A stretch of 64,000 nucleotides of DNA from Zonotrichia leucophrys gambelii. Taxonomy: Eukaryota > Chordata > Aves > Passeriformes > Passerellidae. The DNA lies in contig NC_088173.1 in assembly GCF_028769735.1 (NCBI RefSeq), positions 70,740,463 through 70,804,462 of the forward strand, given 5' to 3'. The notes under the pieces are model-generated. The model had not been told where the DNA came from and made no database searches. It saw nothing but the letters and a program-made list of their open reading frames with translations. This document shows, in pieces, positions 45,370 through 58,188 of this stretch (within the stretch, counting starts at the first letter, position 1; each line of letters starts with the position of its first letter). The translations under genes were made by a program, and so were the position numbers.

Positions 45370-48300
45370 TCACTTTTTGAGGAGCTGTGCCCGGGCGCGG
45401 TTCAGCCTCTCCACCAGGGCGCTGTCGGTGCCGGGGGAGCAGCGGGACAGCACCAGGCTCATCTCGGCCTCGTTCCTGCGCTCCACGGCCGCCTCGGCCG
45501 CCTGCTCCAGGTCCCTGCGACACCACGGAGCCGTGAGGGGACAGCACAGCGGGGACAGCACGGGGACACAGGGCAGCCCCACCTTCCCATGGCTGCCCCA
45601 CCGCCCTGGCGGCTCCGGTGTCCCCAGAGCCTCCCGCAGTGTCACCCCCAAATCCCCACTGCTGCCCCACGGGGAGTTCCACTGGGTGCTTCCACATCCT
45701 GGTGTCCCCATGAGGGTCCCCTGGATGTCTCATGAGCATCCTCAGGATGTCCCCCCCAGGTTCCTGGTGTCCCCCCAAGTGTCCTGGGATGTTCCCACAA
45801 GGTCCCCAGAATGTCCCTGGAGGTCCCTGGCATGAGGGTCCCCAGAATGTTCCCCTGAGGTTTCCCATGATGTTCCCCTGAGGGTCCCTGGGATGTCCCC
45901 ACCAGGGTCCCCGGGATGTTCCCCTGAGTGTCCCCTGGATGTCCCCCCAAGTATCCCTGGGATGTCCACCTGAAGTCCCCAGGATGTCCCCCAAGGTATC
46001 CCTGGATGTCCCCCTGAAGGTCCCCTTGGATATCCCCAAAGTGACCCTGGGATGTCCCCACGAAGGTCCCTGCACTGAGGGCCCCCAGAATGTCCCCTGA
46101 GGGTTCCCATGATGTTCCCCTGAGGGTCCCTGGGACGTCCCCACAAGGATCCCCTGGATGTCCCTGCAAAGGTCCCCAGGATGTCCCCTCCCGAGGGTCC
46201 CTGGATGTCCCCTGAATGTCCTCGGGATGTTTCCACAAGGGTCCCCTGGATGTCCCCCTGATGGTCCCCTGGATGTCCCCTGATGGTCCCCAGATGTCCA
46301 CCTGAGAGTCCCCGGGATGTCCCCCTGAAGGTCCCCAGGATGTCCCCCCCAAGGGTCCCTGGATGCCACCCCAAGAGTCCCTTGCACGTCCCCAGAAGGG
46401 TCCCTGGGATGTCCCCCAAGGATCCCCTGCATGTCCTCCTGAGAGTCCCCTGCATGTCCCCCCAAGGGTCCCCTGGATGTCCCATGAGCGTCCTCAGGAT
46501 GTTCCCCCCAGGGTCCCCTGGCTGTCCCCCCACAAGGGTCCCCTGGATGTCCCCCTGAAGGTCCCCTTGGATATCCCCCAAGTGTCCCTGGGATGTCCCC
46601 ACGAAGGTCCCCAGAATGTCCCTGCACTGGGTCCCCAGATGTCCCCTGAGGGTCCCTAGGATGTCCCCTGAGGGTCCCTAGGATGTCCTCCAAGGATCCC
46701 CTGGATGTCCCTCAAGGTCCCCTGGATGTCCCCTTCCCTAGGTTCCTGAATGTCCCCGGATGTTTCCACAAGGGTCCCTGGTGTCCCCTGATGTCCCCCA
46801 GATGTCCCCTGAGGTCCCCGGGATGTTCCCCTGAGTGTCCCCTGGATGTCCCCTGAGAGTCCCCAGGATGTCCCCCCGAAGGTCCCCAGGATGTCCCCCC
46901 CAAGGGTCCCTGGATGCCACCCCAAGAGTCCCTTGCACGTCCCCAGAAGGGTCCCTGGGATGTCCCCCAAGGATCCCCTGCATGTCCTCCTGAGAGTCCC
47001 CTGCATGTCCCCCCAAGGGTCCCCTGGCTGTCCCCTCAAGAGGGTCCCTGGGATGTCCCCCTGAAGGTCCCCTTGGATATCCCCCAAGTGTCCCTGGGAT
47101 GTCCCCACAAAGGTCCCCAGGAATGCCCCTGGATGTCCCTGCACTGAGGGTCCCCAGGATGTCCCCTGAGGTCCCTGGATGTCCCCGGGTCCAGGATGTC
47201 CCCTCAGGTCCCGGGATGTCCCCTGGTGTCCCCTCAGTCCCCTGATGTCCAGGATGTCCCCTGCGGATTCCCTGGATGTCCCCACAATGTCCCTGGATGT
47301 CCCCTGAGTGTCCTAGGTTCCCCTAGGTCCCTGGTGTCCCCACGCACCCCACGAGCACGAAGGCCTTGACGCGCTGCTCGGGCGGCACACGCGGCGCGTA
47401 TTTCTTGGCCTCGTAGCGGTTGTGGTGCTTCACCGCCACCTCCACGAAGGGCTGCGAGGGAGGAAGAGCACGGAGAAGTGGGGAGAGGAGGATGGAGGGG
47501 CTGGAGAGGGGAGGAAGAGGATGGGAAGATGGAGGAGGAAGGCAAATGGTGGAAGAGAAGGAATGGGAAGGGAATGGGAGAGATGGAGAAGGGAGGAAGA
47601 GGATGGGGAGATGGAGGAAGAAGGCAAATGGTGGAAGAGCAGGAATGGGAAGGGAATGGGAGAGATGGAATGGGGAGGAAGAGGATGGGGAGATGGAGGA
47701 GGAAGGCAAATGGTGGAAGAGAAGGAATGGGAAGGTAATGGGAGAGATGGAGAAAGGAGGAAGAGGATGGGAGGGCTGGAGAGAGGAGGAAAAGGATGGT
47801 GGGAGGTGAAAAGGGTAGGAAGAGGATGAGAGGGAGAGGATGGATGGGTTGGAGAGGGAAGAAGATGGGAGGGCAGAAGGGAGGAAGAGGATGGGGAGAT
47901 GGAGGAGGAAGGCAAATGGTGGAAGAGAAGGAATGGGAAGCGAATGGAGAGATGGAGAAGGGAGGAAGAGGATGGGAGGTCAGAGAGGGAAGAGTGTGGA
48001 AGAGCTGTAATGGGGAGGAAGAGGATGGGAGGGAGAGGATGGATGGGTTGGAGAGGGAAGAAGATGGGAGGGCAGAAGGGAGGAAGAGGATGGGGAGATG
48101 GAGGAAGAAGGCAAATGGTGGAAGAGCAGGAATGGGAGAGCTGGAATGAGGAAGAAGAGGATGGGAGGGTTGGAGAGACGAGGAAAAGGATGGTGGGAGG
48201 TGAAAAGGGCAGGAAGGGGATGGGAATGCAAGGATGGGAGGGTTGGGGAAGGAGGAAGAGGATGGTGGAGATGGAGAAGGAAGGAAAACAGTGGAAGGGC

Positions 48301-51300
48301 TGGAGAGAGGATGATGAGGGTGGGAGAGCAGGAATGGGAAGGCTGAAGAAGGAAGGAAGAATGGGAGAGATGGAGAAGGGAGGAAGAGGATGGAAGGCAG
48401 AGGAAGAGGTGGAGGAGTGAATGGGAGGAAGAGGATGGGAGGGAGAGGATGGATGGGTTGGAAAGGGAAGAAGATGGGAAGGCAGAAGGGAGGAAGAGGA
48501 TGGGGAGATGGAGAAGGAAGGCAAATGGTGGAAGAGCAGGAATGGGACTGGGAGAGATGGAGAAGGGAGGAAGAGGATGGGAGGGTGGGAGAGAGGAGGG
48601 AAAGGATGGTGGAGGTGGAAAGGGGAGGAAGAGGATGGGAAGGCTGGAGAAGGAGGAAGAGGATGAGAGGGAGAGGATGGGAGAGATGGAGAGGGAAGAA
48701 GAGGGGGAGCAGGAGAAAGGAGGAAGAGTATGGGGAGATGGAGAAGGCAAGAAGGAGATGAAAGAGCTGGAGAGGGGAGGAAGAGAATGGGAGAGGATGG
48801 GAGGAAGAGGATGGGAGGGTTAGAGATGGAAGGGGATGGGAGAACTGGAACGGGGAGGAAGATGATGGGAAGGAAAGGAAGGAGGAAGAGAGTGGGAGCG
48901 TTGGAGAGGCGAAGAAAAGGGTGGGAAGGGCAGGGAGGGGAGGAAGAGGAGGGTGGAGCTGGAGAGGGGAGGAAGAGGATGGCAGAGTGGGAATGGGGAG
49001 GAAGAGGATGGGAGGGCAGGGAGGGGGTGACTGACACAGCCCAAGCTCTCACCAGGTACCCAATGGGCGACTTCTTGCTCTTGGAGAACTTCTCCATCTC
49101 CTCCCAGTCCCCGCGGGTGGCCAGGGCGTTGATCTTCAGCCACCAGTACCTGGCACAGGGCACAGGGGGTCAGGGCTGTCCCTGAGTGTCCCCAGGGCTG
49201 TCCCTGAGTGTCCCCAAGGCTGTCCCTGAGCCCCTCAGGGCTGTCCCTGACCCCCCAGGGCTGTCCCTGAGCCCCAGGGCTGTCCCTGAGCCCCCAGAGC
49301 TGTCCCTGAGTGTCCCCAGGGCTGTCCCTGAGCCCCCCAGGGCTGTCCCTGACCCCCCCAGAGCTGTCCCTGAGCCCCCAGGGCTGTCCCTGAGTGTCCC
49401 CAAGGCTGTCCCTGAGTGCCCCCAGGGCTGTCCCTGAGCCCCCCAGGGCTGTCCCTGAGTGTCCCCAGAGCTGTCCCTGACCCCCCCAGGGCTGTCCCTG
49501 AACCCCCCAGGGCTGTCCCTGAGTGCCCCCAGGGCTGTCCCTGACCCCAGGGCTGTCCCTGAGCATCCCCAGGGCTGTCCCTGACCCCCCCAGGGCTGTC
49601 CCTGAGTGCCCCCAGAGCTGTCCCTGAGTGCCCCCAGAGCTGTCCCTGACCCCCCCAGGGCTGTCCCTGAGTGTCCCCAGAGCTGTCCCTGAGTGCCCCC
49701 AGAGCTGTTCCTGACCCCCCCAGAGCTGTTCCTGACCCCCCATGGCTGTCCCTGAGCGTCCCCAGGGCTGTCCCTGACCCCCCCCCCAGGGCTGTCCCTG
49801 AGTGTCCCCAGGGCTGTCCCTGAGCCCCCCAGAGCTGTCCCTGACCCCCCCAGGGCTGTCCCTCAGTGTCCCCAGAGCTGTCCCTGAGCGTCCCCAGAGC
49901 TGTCCCTGACCCCCCAGGGCTGTCCCTGAGCCCCCCAGGGCTGTCCCTGACCCCCCCAGGGCTGTCCCTGAGTGTCCCCAGGGCTGTCCCTGAGCCCCAG
50001 GGCTGTCCCTGAGTGTCCCCAGGGCTGTCCCTGAGCCCCCCAGGGCTGTCCCTGAGCGTCCCCCCCTCCCCCAGGGCTGTCCCTGACCCCCCAGGGCTGT
50101 CCCTGAGTGCCCCCAGGGCTGTCCCTGAGTGTCCCCAGGGCTGTCCCTGAGCCCCCCAGGGCTGTCCCTGACCCCCAGGGCTGTCCCTGAGCCCCCCAGG
50201 GCTGTCCCTGAGTGTCCCCAGGGCTGTCCCTGAGTGTCCCCAGGGCTGTCCCTCAGCCCCCCCCAGGGCTGTCCCTGACCCCCATGGCTGTCCCTGAGTG
50301 TCCCCAGGGCTGTCCCTGACCCCCCAGGGCTGTCCCTGACCCCCCCAGGGCTGTCCCTGAGTGTCCCCAGAGCTGTCCCTGAGCCCCCAGCCCCCCCAGG
50401 GCTGTCCCTGAGTGTCCCCAGGGCTGTCCCTGAGTGTCCCCAGAGCTGTCCCTGACCCCCCAGGGCTGTCCCCACCTCTTGTCCGGGATCCTGAAGTCCC
50501 GGTAGAGCTGCTCGGCGCGCTTGTGGTGCCCGTCCAGGATGAGGGTGGCCACGGTGTCGTGCAGGGACAGGTCCAGGTAGGGCTTGTCCAGCTCCTCCTG
50601 CAGGTGCCGCTGCAGCCGCAGCAGCTTGATCTGCTCCTCGGTGGCCTGGGGACATGGGGACAGCCTCGATGTCCTCAGCCATGTCCTGGGCCACTCTCAG
50701 TGTCCCCAGCCCTGGAGGTGCCTTCCCCGGCCCTGTCCCACCCTTGGGGTCCCTTTGGAAGCTCTGTCCCAGCCCACAGTCCCCATCCCAACCCTGAGGT
50801 CCCTGATCCAGCCTTGGTGTCCCTGTCCCAGCCTTGGTGTCCCTGTCCCAACCTCAATGTCCCCAGCCCAGCCCCAGGGTCCCTGTCCCACCCCCAGGAT
50901 CTCCATCCCATCTTTGGGGTCCCTGTACAAGCCCTGAGGTCCCCAATCCAGCCTTGGTGTCCCTGTCCCATCCTGAGGTCCCCAATCCAGCCTTGGTGTC
51001 CCTGTCCCAGCCTTGGTGTCCCTGTCCCAGCCCTGAGGTCCCTGTCCCAGCCTTGGTGTCCCTGTCCCAGCCTCAATGTCCCCATCCCAGCCCCAGGGTC
51101 CCCATCCCAACCTGAGGTCCCTTTCCCAGCCCTGTCCCACCCTTGGGGTCCCTTTTCCAGCTCTGTCACAGCCTTGGTGTCCCTGTCCCAGCCCACAGTC
51201 CCCATCCCAACCCTGAGCTCCTTGTCCCACCCTTGGTGTCCCTGTCCCAACCTCAATGTCCCCATCCCAACCTGAGGTCTGTTCCCCAGCCCTGTCCCAC

Positions 51301-54300
51301 CCTTGAGGTCCCTGTCCCAGCCTCAATGTCCCCAGCCCAGCCTCAGGGTCCCTGTCCCACCCTTGTTGTCCCTGTCCCAGCCTCAATGTCCCAATTCCAT
51401 TCTTGGTGTCCCTGTCCAAGCCTCAGGGTCCCTGTCTCAGCCTTGATGTCCCTGTCCCATCCTCAATGTCCCCAGCCCAGCCTTGGTGTCCCTGTCCCAT
51501 CCTCAATGTCCCAATTCCATTCTTGGTGTCCCTGTCCCATCCTCAATGTCCCCAGCCCAGCCTTGGTGTCCCTGTCCCATCCTCAATGTCCCAATTCCAT
51601 TCTTGGTGTCCCTGTCCCATCCTCAGTGTCCCCAGCCCAGCCTTGGTGTCCCTGTCCCATCCTCAATGTCCCAATTCCATTCTTGGTGTCCCTGTCCCAT
51701 CCTTGTTGTCCCTGTCCCATCCTCAATGTCCCCAGCCCAGCCTCGGGGTCCCTGTCCCAGCCTCAGGGTCTCCATCCCAGCCCTGTCCCATCCTTGTTGT
51801 CCCTGTCCCAGCCTCAATGTCCCCATCCCAGCCATGCCCCTGGACAGGCAGCCACTCCCCCAGCCTTGTCCCCAGGGCAGGCACAGGTGACCTTGTCCCT
51901 GGTGTCCCCCTGGTGTCCCCTGGGCACTCTCACCTTGGCAGCAAAGTCGTTCTTGGCCTTGTAGAACTCATCCAGGGCGTTCTGCAGGGCGGCCACGCGG
52001 CCCTCGATCCGCTGGGATGGCACGGGGATGGCACGGGGACATGGGGACATGGCACAGACATGGGGACATGGCATGGAGACACAGACAAGAAATGGCACAG
52101 GGACAGGGCACAGGGACATGGCACAGGACACGGACAAGGACATGGCACAGGGACATGGCACAGGACACAGACAAGAAATGGCACAGGGACAGGGCACAGG
52201 GACATGGCACAGGGACAGGGCACAGGGACACGGACAGGGACATGGCACAGGGACACAGACAAGAAATGGCACAGGGACATGGCACAGGGACACGGACAAG
52301 AACAGGGCACAGGGACAGGGCACAGGGACATGGCACAGGGACAAGAACATGGCACAGGGACAGGGCACAGGGACACGGACAAGAAATGGCACAGGGACAG
52401 GGCACAGGGACAGGGCACAGGGACACAGACAAGAAATGGCACAGGGACAGGGCACAGGGACACGGACAAGAAATGGCACAGGGACAGGGCACAGGGACAT
52501 GGACAAGAACATGGCACAGGGACAGGGCACAGGGACATGGCACAGGGACATGGCACAGGACACAGACAAGAAATGGCACAGGGACAGGGCACAGGGACAC
52601 GGACAAGAAATGGCACAGGGACAGGGCACAGGGACATGGACAAGAAATGGCACAGGGACAGGGCACAGGGACATGGCACAGGGACATGGCATGGGGACAT
52701 GGCATGGAGACACAGACAAGAAATGGCACAGGGACATGGACAAGACATGCACAGGGACAGGCACAGGGACATGGCACAGGGACATGGACAAGAACATGGC
52801 ACAGGGACATGGCACAGGGACATGGCACAGGGACAGGGCACAGGGACAGGGCACAGGGACACGGACAAGAACATGGCACAGGGAAGGGCACGACAAGACA
52901 GAAATGGCACAGGGACACGGACAGGGAATGGGACAGGACATGGCATGGGACATGGCATGGGACACAGACAGAAATAGCACAGGGACAGGGCACAGGGACA
53001 CGGCACAGGACACGGACATGAACATGGCACAGGGACAGGGCACAGGGACATGGACAAGAACATGGCACAGGGACATGGCACAGGGACAGGGCACAGGGCA
53101 GGCAAGGGACACGGCACAGGACACGGACAGGGACATGCACAGGGACATGGCACAGGACACGGACAAGAAATGGCACAGGGACAGGGCACAGGGACAGGGC
53201 ACAGGGACAGGGCACAGGGAAGGGTACAGGGACATGGACAAGACATGGCCACAGGGACAGAGCACAGGGACACAGACAAGAAATGGCACAGGGACAGGGC
53301 ACAGGGACAGGGCACAGGGACACAGACAAGAAATGGCACAGGGACATGGCACAGGGACATCATTATTCCCTGTGTGGGATCCTGGGACAGATCCCGACCC
53401 CCTGGGCAGGATCCCAAGCCTGGCACAGGTGGCCCACATGGTCAAATGGCAAATGCATCCACACCAGACCACCCCAATCCCGCATTCCCACATCCAAATC
53501 CCACAATTCCAGATCCACCCAATTCCCCATTCCCACATCCCAAATCCCACAATTCCCAGATCCATCCCAAATCCACATTCCACATAATCCCACAATTCCA
53601 ATCCACCCCAAATCCCCACATTCCCACATCCAAATCCCACAATTCCCATCCACCCAAATCCCAAAATTCCCACCCCCCCCATCCAAATCCCACAATTCCC
53701 AGCTCCACCCCAAATCCCCACATTCCCACATCCCAAATCCCACAATTCCCAGATCCACCCCAAATCCCCACATTCCCAAATCCCACAATTCCCAGATCCA
53801 TCCCAATCCCCACATTCCCAAATCCCACAATTCCCAGATCCATCCCAATCCCCACATTCTCCATCCCAATCCCACAATTCCAGCTCCACCCAAATCCCCA
53901 CATTCCACCATCCCAATCCCACAATTTCCAGATCTCACCCCAAATCCCCAATTCCCACATCCCAAATCCCCAATTCCCAGATCCATCCCAAATCCCACAT
54001 TCCCACATCCCAATCCCATCCATCCCAATCCCACAATCCCTATCCAAACCCCATTCCCCCCCAGATCCCAATTCCATCCACCCCAATCCAATCCCAAACC
54101 CACAATCCCCACAAACCCCAAATCCCAACCCCACAGACCTGACCGTACCCCCCAGCACGTGCAGGTTGCCCAGCTCCTGATAACCCCATGAAAGTCCCCA
54201 AAACCCCCAAAACTCCCCCAAAACCCACATTTCCCATCTCAAAACCCAAATTCCAAACCCCAGACCCAAACTCCACCAACCCAAACCCCACAAATCCCAA

Positions 54301-57300
54301 ACCCCAGACCCACCCAAATCCATCCAGACCCAAACTCCCACAAATCCCCAGACCCCACAGACCTTCTGGCCATAATCCCCAGCACATGCAGGTTGCCCAG
54401 CTCCTGGTAACCCCCTGAAAGTCCCCAAAACCCCCAAAACCCCCCCAAAACCCCACATTCCCCCACCCAAACCCCAAATCCCAAACCCCAAAACCCAAAC
54501 CCCAAAACCCAAACCAGACCCACAAACCCCAAACCCCAGACCCCACAGACCTTCTGGCCGTAGCCCCCCAGCACGTGCAGGTTGCCCAGCTCCTGGTGAC
54601 CCCCTGAAAGTCCCCAAAACCCCCAAAACTCCCCCAAAACCCCACAATTCCCCCATCCCAAACCCCAAACCCCACAAACCCCAAACGCCAGACCCCAAAC
54701 CCCACAAACCCCAGACCCCAGACCCACAGACCTGACCGTACCCCTCAGCACATGCAGCTTGCCCAGCTCCTGGTAACCCCCTGAAAGTCCCCAAAACCCC
54801 AAAACTCCCCAAAACCCCACATTCCACACCCAGACCCCACAATTCCCCCATCCCAGACCCCAAATCCCAAACCCCAGACCCCAAACCCCACAAATCCCAA
54901 ACCCCAGACCCCACAGACCTTCTGGCCATAGCCCCCCAGCAAAAGTGACCCCCTGAAAGTCCCCAAAACCCCCAAAACTCCCCCAAAACCCCACAATTCC
55001 CCTATCCCAAACCCCAAACCCCAAACCCCAGACCCCAAACCCCAAACCCCAAACCCCACAGACCTTCTGGCCGTAGCCCCCCAGCACGTGCAGGTTGCCC
55101 AGCTCCTGGTGACCCCGAGCACCCCCAAAAACCCCAAAACTCCCCCAAAACCCCAAAATTCCCCATCCCAGACCCCAAATCCCAAACCCCAGACCCCAAA
55201 CCCCACAAATCCCAAACCCCAGACCCCACAGACCTGACCATACCCCCCCAGCACGTGCAGCTTGCCCAGCTCCTGGTGACCCCCTGAAAGTCCCCAAAAC
55301 CCCCAAAACTCCCCCAAAACCCCACATTCTCCATCCCAAACCCCAAATCCCAGACCCCAGACCCCAAACCTCACAAATCCCAAACCCCAGACCCCACAGA
55401 CCTTCTGGCCGTAGCCCCCCAGCACGTGCAGGTTGCCCAGCTCCTGGTGGTTGTCGTCCTGGTTGTACAAATCCTTCAACGTCTCCCGCTCCTGGTGCCG
55501 GCAGAACTGGGGGACACGAGAATTTGGGGTCACCTTTGGGGTTTGGGGTCACCTTTGGGGTCAAGGGACACTTTTGGGGACAAGGGAGACCTTTGGGGTT
55601 TTGGGAGAGTTCCTGCCCCAAAGATGCTCAGGGTGGTTCAGGGGTTTTGGGGTGGGGGTCACTCATTGGGGAGGGTGTCGGGGATTTTTGGGGGTGTTCA
55701 GGGGTTTTTTGGGGTCCCTGGTGGTACAGGCTGTGTGGTTTTGGGGTCACTCAGGGTGCTTTTGGGGTTTTTGGGGTGCTCACCAGTACAGGCTGTGGTC
55801 TCAGGAGGTTTTTGGGGTGTCCCTGCCCCTCACTTGGCAGTACAGGCTGTGCTCTCAGGGTGTTTTTGGGGTGCTCAGGGGTTTTTAAGGTCACTCAGGG
55901 GTTTTGGGGTTACTCGGGGTTTTTTGGTGTTTTGGGGTTTTTGGGGTGCTCACCTGGCGGTCCAGGCTGTGCTCTCAGGGGGTTTTGGGGTGCTCAGGGT
56001 ATTTTTGGGGTCACTGAGGGAGTTTTGGCTTGCTCAGGGTGTTTTTGGGGTCACTCAGGGGATTTTTGAGATTTTGGGGTGTTTTGGGGTGCTCACCTGG
56101 CGGTACAGGCTGTGCTCTCAGGATGGTTTTTGAGGTGCTGTGGTGTTTTTGGGGTGCTATGGGGTTCCTGGGGTTTTTGGGGTGCTGACCTGGCAGTACA
56201 GGCTGTGCTCTCAGGGGGTTTTTGGGGTCACTCAGGGTGTTTTTGGGGTGTTTTTGGGGTGCTCACCTGGCGGTACAGGCTGTGCTCTCAGGGTGGTTTT
56301 GGGGTGATCAGGGGTTTTTGGGGTCAGTCAGGGTGTTTTTGGGGTGTTTTGGGGTTTTTTGGGTGTTTTTGGGGCGCTCACCTGGCAGTACAGGCTGTGC
56401 TCTCAGGATGGTTTTTGAGGTGCTCAGGTGTTTTTGGGGTGCTATGGGGTTCCTGGGGTTTTTGGGGTGCTGACCTGGCATTACAGGCTGTGCTCTCAGG
56501 GGGTTTTTGGGGTGTTTTGGGGGTTTTTGGGGCTCACCTGGCGGTACAGGCTGTGCTCTCAGGGGGTTTTTGGGGTGTTTTTGGGGTCACTCAGGGTGTT
56601 TTTGGGGTGTTTTGGGGTTTTTGGGGCGCTCACCTGGCGGTACAGGCTGTGCTCTCAGGGTGTTTTTGGGGTGTTTTTGGGGTTTTTGGGGTGTTTTTGG
56701 GGTGCTCACCTGGCGACACAGGCTGTGCTCTCAGGGAGTTTTTGGGGTGTTTTTGGGGTTTTTGGGGCTCACCTGGCGGTACAGGCTGTGCTCTCAGGGT
56801 GGTTTTTGGGGTGTTTTTGGGGTTTTTGGGGTGTTTTTGGGGTGTTTTTGGGGCTCACCTGGCGGTACAGGCTCAGCGCCACGGGCTGGTTCTGCAGGGT
56901 CATGAAGAAGGAGCCGCGGTTGAGCTCGTTCTTGAGGTGCAGCACAACGGTGTACACTGGGGGACAGGGACAGGGACATGGGGACATGGGGACACAGGGA
57001 CAGGGACAGGGGGCAGGGACAGGGAATGGGGACAGGGGGGACAGGGAGGGACAGGGACAGGGGAACAGGGAACAGGGACAGGGGGACATGGGGACAGGGA
57101 CATGGGGCAGGGACAGGGACACAGGACAGGGACAGGGACATGGGACAGGGAAGAAGGGACAGGGAACAGGGACAGGGACACAGGGACAGGGACACAGGGA
57201 CAGGGACAGGGACACAGGGACAGGGACAAGGACACAGGGACAGGGACAGGGGGACAGGGACAGGGAACAGGGACAGGAATGGGACAGGGACAGGGAACAG

Positions 57301-57357
57301 GGACATGGGACAAGGGACAGGGACACAGGGACAGGGATGGGACAGGGACAGGGACAG

Positions 57358-57399
<42 letters not shown>

Positions 57400-57735
57400 T
57401 GGGACATGGGGACAGGGACATGGGACAGGGGACAGGGACAGGGAACAGGGAACAGGGACAGGACGGGGACAGGGGGACATGGGACAGGGACAGGGATGGG
57501 GACAGGGGACAGGGACACAGGGACAGGGACAGGGAACAGGGACAGGGACAGGGAACACAGGAACAGGGACAGGGACAGGGAAAGGGATGGGGACAGGGAC
57601 AGGGGACACAGGGAACAGGGACAGGGACAGGGGACAGGGACAGGGGACAGGGACAGGAACAGGGACAGGGGACAGGGACAGGGGACAGGGGACAGGGACA
57701 GGGGGACAGGGGACAGGGACAGGGGACAGGGACAG

Positions 57736-57774
<39 letters not shown>

Positions 57775-58123
57775 GACAGGGACAGGAAAAGGGACAGGGG
57801 ACACAGGGTTTGGGGACAGGGGACAGGGAAGGGGGACAGGGACAGGGACAGACAGGGAACAGGGAACAGGGACAGGGACAGGGATGGGGACAGGGACAGG
57901 GGACAGGGAACAGGGACAGGGAACAGGGACAGGGAACAGGGACAGGGATAAGAACAGGGACAGGGGACAGGGACAGGGACAGGGACAGGGGACAGGGAAG
58001 GGACAGGGACAGGGACAGGGAAATGGGACAGGACAGGGACAGGGACGGGACAGGGACAGGGAACAGGGAACAGGGACAGAAGGGACAGGGACAGGAACAG
58101 GGAACAGGGGACAGGGACAGGAG

Positions 58124-58188
<65 letters not shown>

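Noticed and set aside
44135..46693. Minus-strand ORF of 852 codons, and other very long ORFs in arrays (for example 56079-58409 plus, 777-2252 minus)
   Set aside because: They come from stop-free repeat units, are open on several frames or both strands, and cross real VPS16 or DCTN1 exons in the wrong frame. No protein family is recognisable.
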